Below, piece after piece: positions 61,934 to 64,000 of a DNA stretch of 64,000 nucleotides (position 1 is the stretch's first letter; the number at the start of each line of letters is the position of its first letter). A program made the position numbers and the translations under genes. The notes beneath the pieces are model-generated. The model ran no database searches and was not told the DNA's origin. It saw nothing but the letters and a program-made list of their open reading frames with translations. This DNA is from Apostichopus parvimensis (lineage: Eukaryota; Echinodermata; Holothuroidea; Aspidochirotida; Stichopodidae): contig KN884559.1 of assembly GCA_000934455.1 (NCBI GenBank), positions 18,736 to 82,735 on the forward strand, read 5' to 3'.

Positions 61934-64000
61934 GTGATCCTTACTTCTTTTATCAACGTTCTGAATATCCGAAGGACTGTCGAGATGTTCAACGCCAATG
62001 TTCTACATCAAGCTCTAGTGAAGTATACCTCATCAAACCAGATGGTTATGAAGAACCATTTGAGGTATTCTGTAACCATGACGTCGGAACAGGAGGATGG
62101 ACGGTATGTTTCCCGCAGAAAGTTTACATTGGATCATTTTGATGTGTTCTTGATTTACTTCAACATGGTCGTGTAAAAGAAAGAAAAAAAGTGTCTCAGT
62201 GCATTTTGCCATATATTGTAACATAATATGAAAGTCACATTATTTATACAATTAAACGAAACAAAACTGTGGCCATTAGGAGTAAAGGTTCTGCTGAATT
62301 TTACAACACTACCAACTTCTTTTACAAAATGATTGATATTTTTTTGTTTATTCTCTTCAAGGTTATTCAGCGACGCACCGACGGTTCCGTAAATTTTAAC
62401 AGAAATTGGTCAGAGTATAAAGAAGGCTTTGGATTTTTTGCAACTGAGTTTTGGCTCGGCAATAAAAAGCTATCGTACTTGACAAATCAAGCAGAATACG
62501 AACTTCGTGTGGATATGACCTTGTCCAATGGATCGTCCTTTCAATCAGCATACAAAGGTTTTCGTATTGCTGATGAATGGAGTCAGTATAACATTGTGAA
62601 TATGATCGCACTTGACAGCAACGCAGGTAAGTTTGAACCATCAGAGAAGATTATACACATTAATTGTCTTTTTAAGATCGTCACCAATATATCAACATAT
62701 CAATATATATCATTGTGTGTGTATAAATATATATAAATACAGTAATTCCAAAATTCATAACGTTTTCGATGTGACTGTGTCTTATTGATGTCAGCAAAAA
62801 CACAACGTTTTTAGCAATTCAAAATGAGAGTAAAATCCTTGATATTATGCCACTTCAAGTAAAAATGGTCAAATCTTAAAATCATTCAGTATTGCTTAAT
62901 ATATTCCCAGTTGAAAACTGACTGGGAAACACTAAATCAATTAAATTTTAGGTTCATGCTTCTTTCTTCTTCTTTGTCGTTTGTGTTTAGACTCATTAAT
63001 CTCTGCCTGTCCATCCAACAAGATCTTTGGAATATGCAACTGTCAGGGAACATGTAACTATCCTAATGGAACATCTGGATGTAACAATGACTGCTTGGGT
63101 AGTGAGGGCTGCATCTGTCCTGCTGGTTTCTTAATGCAAGAGAGTGACTGTATTCCTACAAAGGAATGTGGATGCTTTGCTACAGAGGCCAATTTGGTCA
63201 TTCCAGTAAGATATTGTTTTTCAAACAAATCAATAAAAAACGTTTGTTTAATTTCCATTTTCCTTTGCATAACGAGAGTTAAAACAGTTTGGTTAATATT
63301 GTACTTTAAATATTCGTACTTGAATGGGGAAGCGTCTGTTAGCGATACTTGCACACTACAATGATAAGTTACTATTTTCAGTAATTATTTATAATTTTCG
63401 CCAAAATTTAAAGTTTCATATTGCACCGTAATTACTGTACATTAGAAGATGATAATTTAACAACTATCATCATGCTTGTCATCGCCCTTCTAGAATGGAG
63501 AAACCTTTGTCAGCGATGATTGTACTCAAAAGTGTTCCTGTAGCAATAACCGACTTACCTGTGAAGTTGACTACAGCTGTGGTACCAATGCTGTGTGTGG
63601 TGTCAAGAATGATGTACGACAGTGTTATTGTAATGAGGGATACGAAGGTGACGGTCAATCTTGTGAAGCTGTACATACAGACTGCAAGGATGTTTATGAC
63701 GCTGGAAATACAGAAGATGGCGTTTATACCATTCTCCCAACTGGATGGCTGGATTCACCATTTAGTGTCTACTGTAAAATGAATAATGGTGGTGGATGGA
63801 CAGTAAGTTATTAAAGCATCAATACATTGTGAAAACAAATATTACTGGCGACTATTCCAAACATGGCCATTTCCTTTCTAACCTGTTATATATCATCGTC
63901 TCGATCCATCCTATGTCTCATTTCGTCTCCTTACACCATTTTCTCCCATCCAGGTTTTCAACGTCGCAGTGGCGGCAGTACCAGTTTCTATCAAAACTGG
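61934..64000 (+). CDS. Gene E exon block copy 3, continuing past the window end
   Basis: Exons 61934-62103, 62362-62626, 62991-63205, 63494-63802 and 63954 to the edge. The first four repeat copy 1 at a constant offset of 3613 with no difference I could find, introns included. Exon 63494-63802 supplies the complete TILa-like/EGF-like module and the start of the second FReD (DGVYTILPTGW, GGGWT). The next exon begins GTTTTCAACG where gene A has GTTTTTCAACG, one T fewer, which shifts the frame of the second FReD. This is either a homopolymer error or a disabling change. Together with 55743-58076 this is probably the true continuation of gene E. Confidence 0.75.

Noticed and set aside
1-64000. 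CRISPR arrays, operons or bacterial-type systems
   Set aside because: The window is eukaryotic with spliced genes; no regularly spaced repeat-spacer array was seen.

Overview
The window looks like genomic DNA from a marine invertebrate deuterostome, most likely an echinoderm and possibly a sea cucumber. The DNA is AT-rich, genes have short exons with GT-AG introns of 0.1-4 kb, and it is crowded with decayed repeats. The coding content is an expanded array of secreted fibrinogen-related (FReD) lectin-like genes. The organism call is inference from gene content; no species-specific marker was seen.

All apparently live genes are on the + strand. Gene A (187-6396, 5' end outside the window) and gene E (55743 to beyond 64000) form one subfamily. 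Genes B (13116-23172) and C (30545-40095) form another and lie on two tandem segmental duplicates (about 11640-28990 and 29130-43640). Gene D (46099-52218) is simpler. A, B, C and E share an unusual architecture. After a signal-peptide exon and a short variable linker exon comes a fibrinogen domain that stops after two of its three exons. TIL, TILa-like and EGF-like cysteine modules follow, then a second, complete fibrinogen domain. Gene D has one ordinary three-exon fibrinogen domain and resembles the simple form from which the others could have been built. Exon lengths and phases match across paralogues (170/265/215/306-309/265-268 nt), and summed coding lengths are whole codons (B 535 aa, C 545 aa, D 305 aa).

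Variation is concentrated in the last exon, which in this family encodes the ligand-pocket region. B and C carry TAT/TAC-rich tyrosine runs there, while A and D carry cysteine-rich insertions. Antisense, stop-containing relics of this same last exon lie 3' of A, B and C (10017-10324, 27655-28437, 42850-43167), pointing to lost convergent gene copies.

Quality issues matter. Runs of N occur at 28994-29127 and 60051-60100. In gene E, exons 3-6 appear three times; the first and third copies look identical through exons and introns, and the middle copy joins its neighbour in the middle of an exon. This looks more like allelic mis-assembly than real triplication. Gene A has an in-frame TAG, and gene E loses one T at the start of its second-FReD exon.

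The rest is intronic or intergenic DNA: tRNA-derived SINE, MITE-like element, LINE reverse-transcriptase remnant, minisatellites, a possible hammerhead-like motif, and a decayed minus-strand locus with 22-residue Ser/Thr-rich repeats and a PHD-like cysteine pattern.
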